Assembly: GCF_013912065.1 (NCBI RefSeq)
Contig: NZ_JACESA010000015.1
Coordinates: 1 to 64,000 of the forward strand
Reading direction: 5' to 3'
Length of the DNA: 64,000 nucleotides
DNA from: Brevundimonas sp.
GTDB taxonomy: Bacteria; Pseudomonadota; Alphaproteobacteria; Caulobacterales; Caulobacteraceae
Shown: one piece after another, positions 62,732-64,000 of the stretch
How the letters are laid out: each line of letters begins with the position of its first letter
How positions within the stretch are numbered: the first letter of the stretch is position 1
Notes under the pieces: generated by a model
Databases searched by the model: none
What the model was told of the DNA's origin: nothing
Seen by the model: only the letters and a program-made list of their open reading frames with translations
Program-made: the position numbers and the translations under genes

Positions 62732-63540
62732 TGCAGGCGCTTCCTCCACCCCCGCCCGCGATGGAGATGCCCGCCCCGGATCGATCCGAGGCGACGACGG
62801 GCGACCTGCGGGTCGCCGCCGCCCTGACCGACGCCCAGGTCCATGTCGATTCCAGCTTCACCGGCGCCTCCATCGTCCTCTATGGCGCAGTCTTCAATCC
62901 GACCCCGGACCCGGCCGATGTGGTGGTTGTGGTTCGCGGGCCCGACGCGCCCGTCCGCCTGGTCAAGAAGACCCGCAACATGGGCGTCTGGCTGAACAGC
63001 CGTCCGGTCCTGTTCGAGGGGGCGCCTGGCTTCTACATGACGGCCTCGACCCGTCCCCTGTCGGACATCGCCGACTTCGGCCAGCTGCGGCGTCTCGGCG
63101 TCGGGGTCGATCACCTGAGGATCGACGCCCCGGAGGAAAGCCGCACCGTCACCCGGTACGGGGTTCGCGACGTGGTGGTCAGCCGCCTGGGCGACGACTA
63201 TCTGGACTGGCGCCGGGCCGTGATCCGGCTGAAGGAGGCCGCCGCCCTCTATGACACCGATCCTGACGGCGTCGAGTTTGTGGATCGGGGCCTGTTCCGC
63301 GCCGAGGTCAAGCTGCCGACCGTGGCCCCGACCGGGAAATACTATGCCGAGGTATGGCTGTTTCAGGACGGCGAGCCGCGGTCGGTGTCCAATCTGACCC
63401 TGACGGTCGAAAAAGTCGGGATCGAGCGCGACATCTATGAGTTCGCTCACCGGCGGCCGTGGCTCTATGGCCTGCTGTGCGTCGTGCTGGCGGCCCTGAC
63501 CGGCTATGGCGCCTCGCGGATCTTCAGCCGCCGCAGCTGA
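62731..63540 (+). CDS. Alph_Pro_TM family membrane protein (TIGR02186)
   Basis: 269 residues. Periplasmic beta-rich domain (LTDAQVHVDSSFTGASIVLYG; VVVRGPDAPVRLVKKTRNMGVWLN) followed by one C-terminal transmembrane helix (WLYGLLCVVLAALTGYGASRI) and a basic tail. Members are restricted to alphaproteobacteria, usually one per genome, and commonly sit next to a TauE/SafE gene, as here. Function unknown; perhaps a partner of the exporter. Its 3' end overlaps convergent gluQ by 17 bp. Confidence 0.9.
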   Translation: MQALPPPPPAMEMPAPDRSEATTGDLRVAAALTDAQVHVDSSFTGASIVLYGAVFNPTPDPADVVVVVRGPDAPVRLVKKTRNMGVWLNSRPVLFEGAPGFYMTASTRPLSDIADFGQLRRLGVGVDHLRIDAPEESRTVTRYGVRDVVVSRLGDDYLDWRRAVIRLKEAAALYDTDPDGVEFVDRGLFRAEVKLPTVAPTGKYYAEVWLFQDGEPRSVSNLTLTVEKVGIERDIYEFAHRRPWLYGLLCVVLAALTGYGASRIFSRRS

Positions 63541-64000
63541 AGCCCAGTTCATCGCGCAGGGCTTCGGCCGTCAGTCCGCCGGCGCGCAGTTCGGCCAGGG
63601 TCACGGACTGGTCCCGTTTCGCGTAGCGCCGCCCGTCCGGCCCCGTAAGCAGTCGATGGTGGCGATAGACCGGGGCGGGCCAGCCCAACAGCGTCTGGAT
63701 CAGCCGCTGGACGTGGGTCGCCTCGAACAGGTCCTCGCCCCGGATCACATGGTCAATCCCCTGAAGGGCGTCGTCGTGGGCGACGGCCAGATGATAGGCG
63801 ACCCCGGCGTCCTTGCGGGCCAGGACCACGTCGCCGGCCGCCTCGGGCCGCACGGGCAGGACGCCGGTCTCGCCCGCCGGGCCGGCGCCTTCCTCGACGA
63901 AGCTCAGTCCGTTCCAGAGGCTCTCGCCCAGGGCCTCGCGCGCCCGGTCCAGCGACAGCCGCCAGGCGAAGGGCCGGTTTTCGGCCAGCAGACGCGCCTC
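63524..64000 (-). CDS. gluQ: Glutamyl-Q tRNA(Asp) synthetase, 3' part
   Basis: The last 158 codons of a GluRS-like enzyme that attaches glutamate to queuosine of tRNA(Asp) (YadB/GluQ-RS). Visible: DVVLARKDAGVAYHLAVAHDDA, GIDHVIRGEDLFEATHVQRLIQTLLG and a KRD motif in YAKRDQSVTLAEL replacing KMSKS; no anticodon-binding domain follows. The frame is open to the window edge, so the N-terminal part, including HIGH, lies outside. Ends overlapping the Alph_Pro_TM gene. Confidence 0.93.
   Translation of the reverse strand, partial: EARLLAENRPFAWRLSLDRAREALGESLWNGLSFVEEGAGPAGETGVLPVRPEAAGDVVLARKDAGVAYHLAVAHDDALQGIDHVIRGEDLFEATHVQRLIQTLLGWPAPVYRHHRLLTGPDGRRYAKRDQSVTLAELRAGGLTAEALRDELGFSCGG

Overview
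The window is a GC-rich alphaproteobacterial chromosome segment, almost certainly from the Caulobacterales and most like Brevundimonas. The evidence is the complete Flp/Tad pilus locus in the Caulobacter order (pilA-cpaA-B-C-D-E-F-G-H), gcrA, a podJ-type polar organizer, the alphaproteobacteria-only Alph_Pro_TM family, and GANTC (CcrM-type) sites in front of cell-cycle genes. Genus is inference; no rRNA or other marker is present. Coding density is high. I see no tRNA, rRNA, CRISPR array, prophage, transposase or restriction/defence island.

Layout. 1-4.98 kb: sucA-sucB of the TCA cycle; SucB carries two lipoyl domains. 5.1-16 kb: a housekeeping block on the minus strand (lysC, ptsP, a RodZ-like HTH protein, ispG, two lipoproteins, prfA) interrupted by a plus-strand group (response regulator, Rrf2 regulator, TauE/SafE exporter). 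16-26 kb: ubiG, OPT transporter, PAP2 phosphatase, mutM, enoyl-CoA hydratase, a secreted hydrolase, recQ and an NDUFA9-like dehydrogenase. 25.8-26.4 kb: a repeat-rich gap. 26.4-34.5 kb: M1 peptidase, Bcr/CflA transporter, amn, a membrane protein/wHTH pair, a tyrosine phosphatase and pabB.

34.5-45.7 kb is the pilus locus. Two TadE-type minor pilins and a secretin N-domain protein run left; pilA and cpaA-cpaH run right. CpaA processes pilins, CpaC is the outer-membrane secretin, CpaB and CpaD support it, CpaE positions the machine, CpaF is the ATPase, and CpaG/CpaH form the inner-membrane platform. Part of cpaC and all of cpaD look lower in GC and different in codon use from their neighbours.

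45.7-64 kb: SRPBCC and ferredoxin-like proteins, dapE, a cupin, an MFS exporter, a dCTP deaminase, apaG, gcrA, an ABC-2 permease, M28 peptidase, argD-argF, a serine hydrolase, a PNPOx-like protein, podJ, a second TauE/SafE exporter with Alph_Pro_TM, and the 3' part of gluQ.

The most interesting non-coding content is (i) a 158-159 bp palindrome-rich element present in four copies, always in the same orientation relative to the gene whose 3' end it follows, plus two other inverted-repeat families; and (ii) the gcrA and podJ upstream regions, which combine CtrA-like boxes and GANTC sites (and a DnaA-like box for gcrA). No clearly new multi-gene system stands out. The best leads are the repeat family, the gcrA promoter architecture and the mosaic cpaC-cpaD segment.
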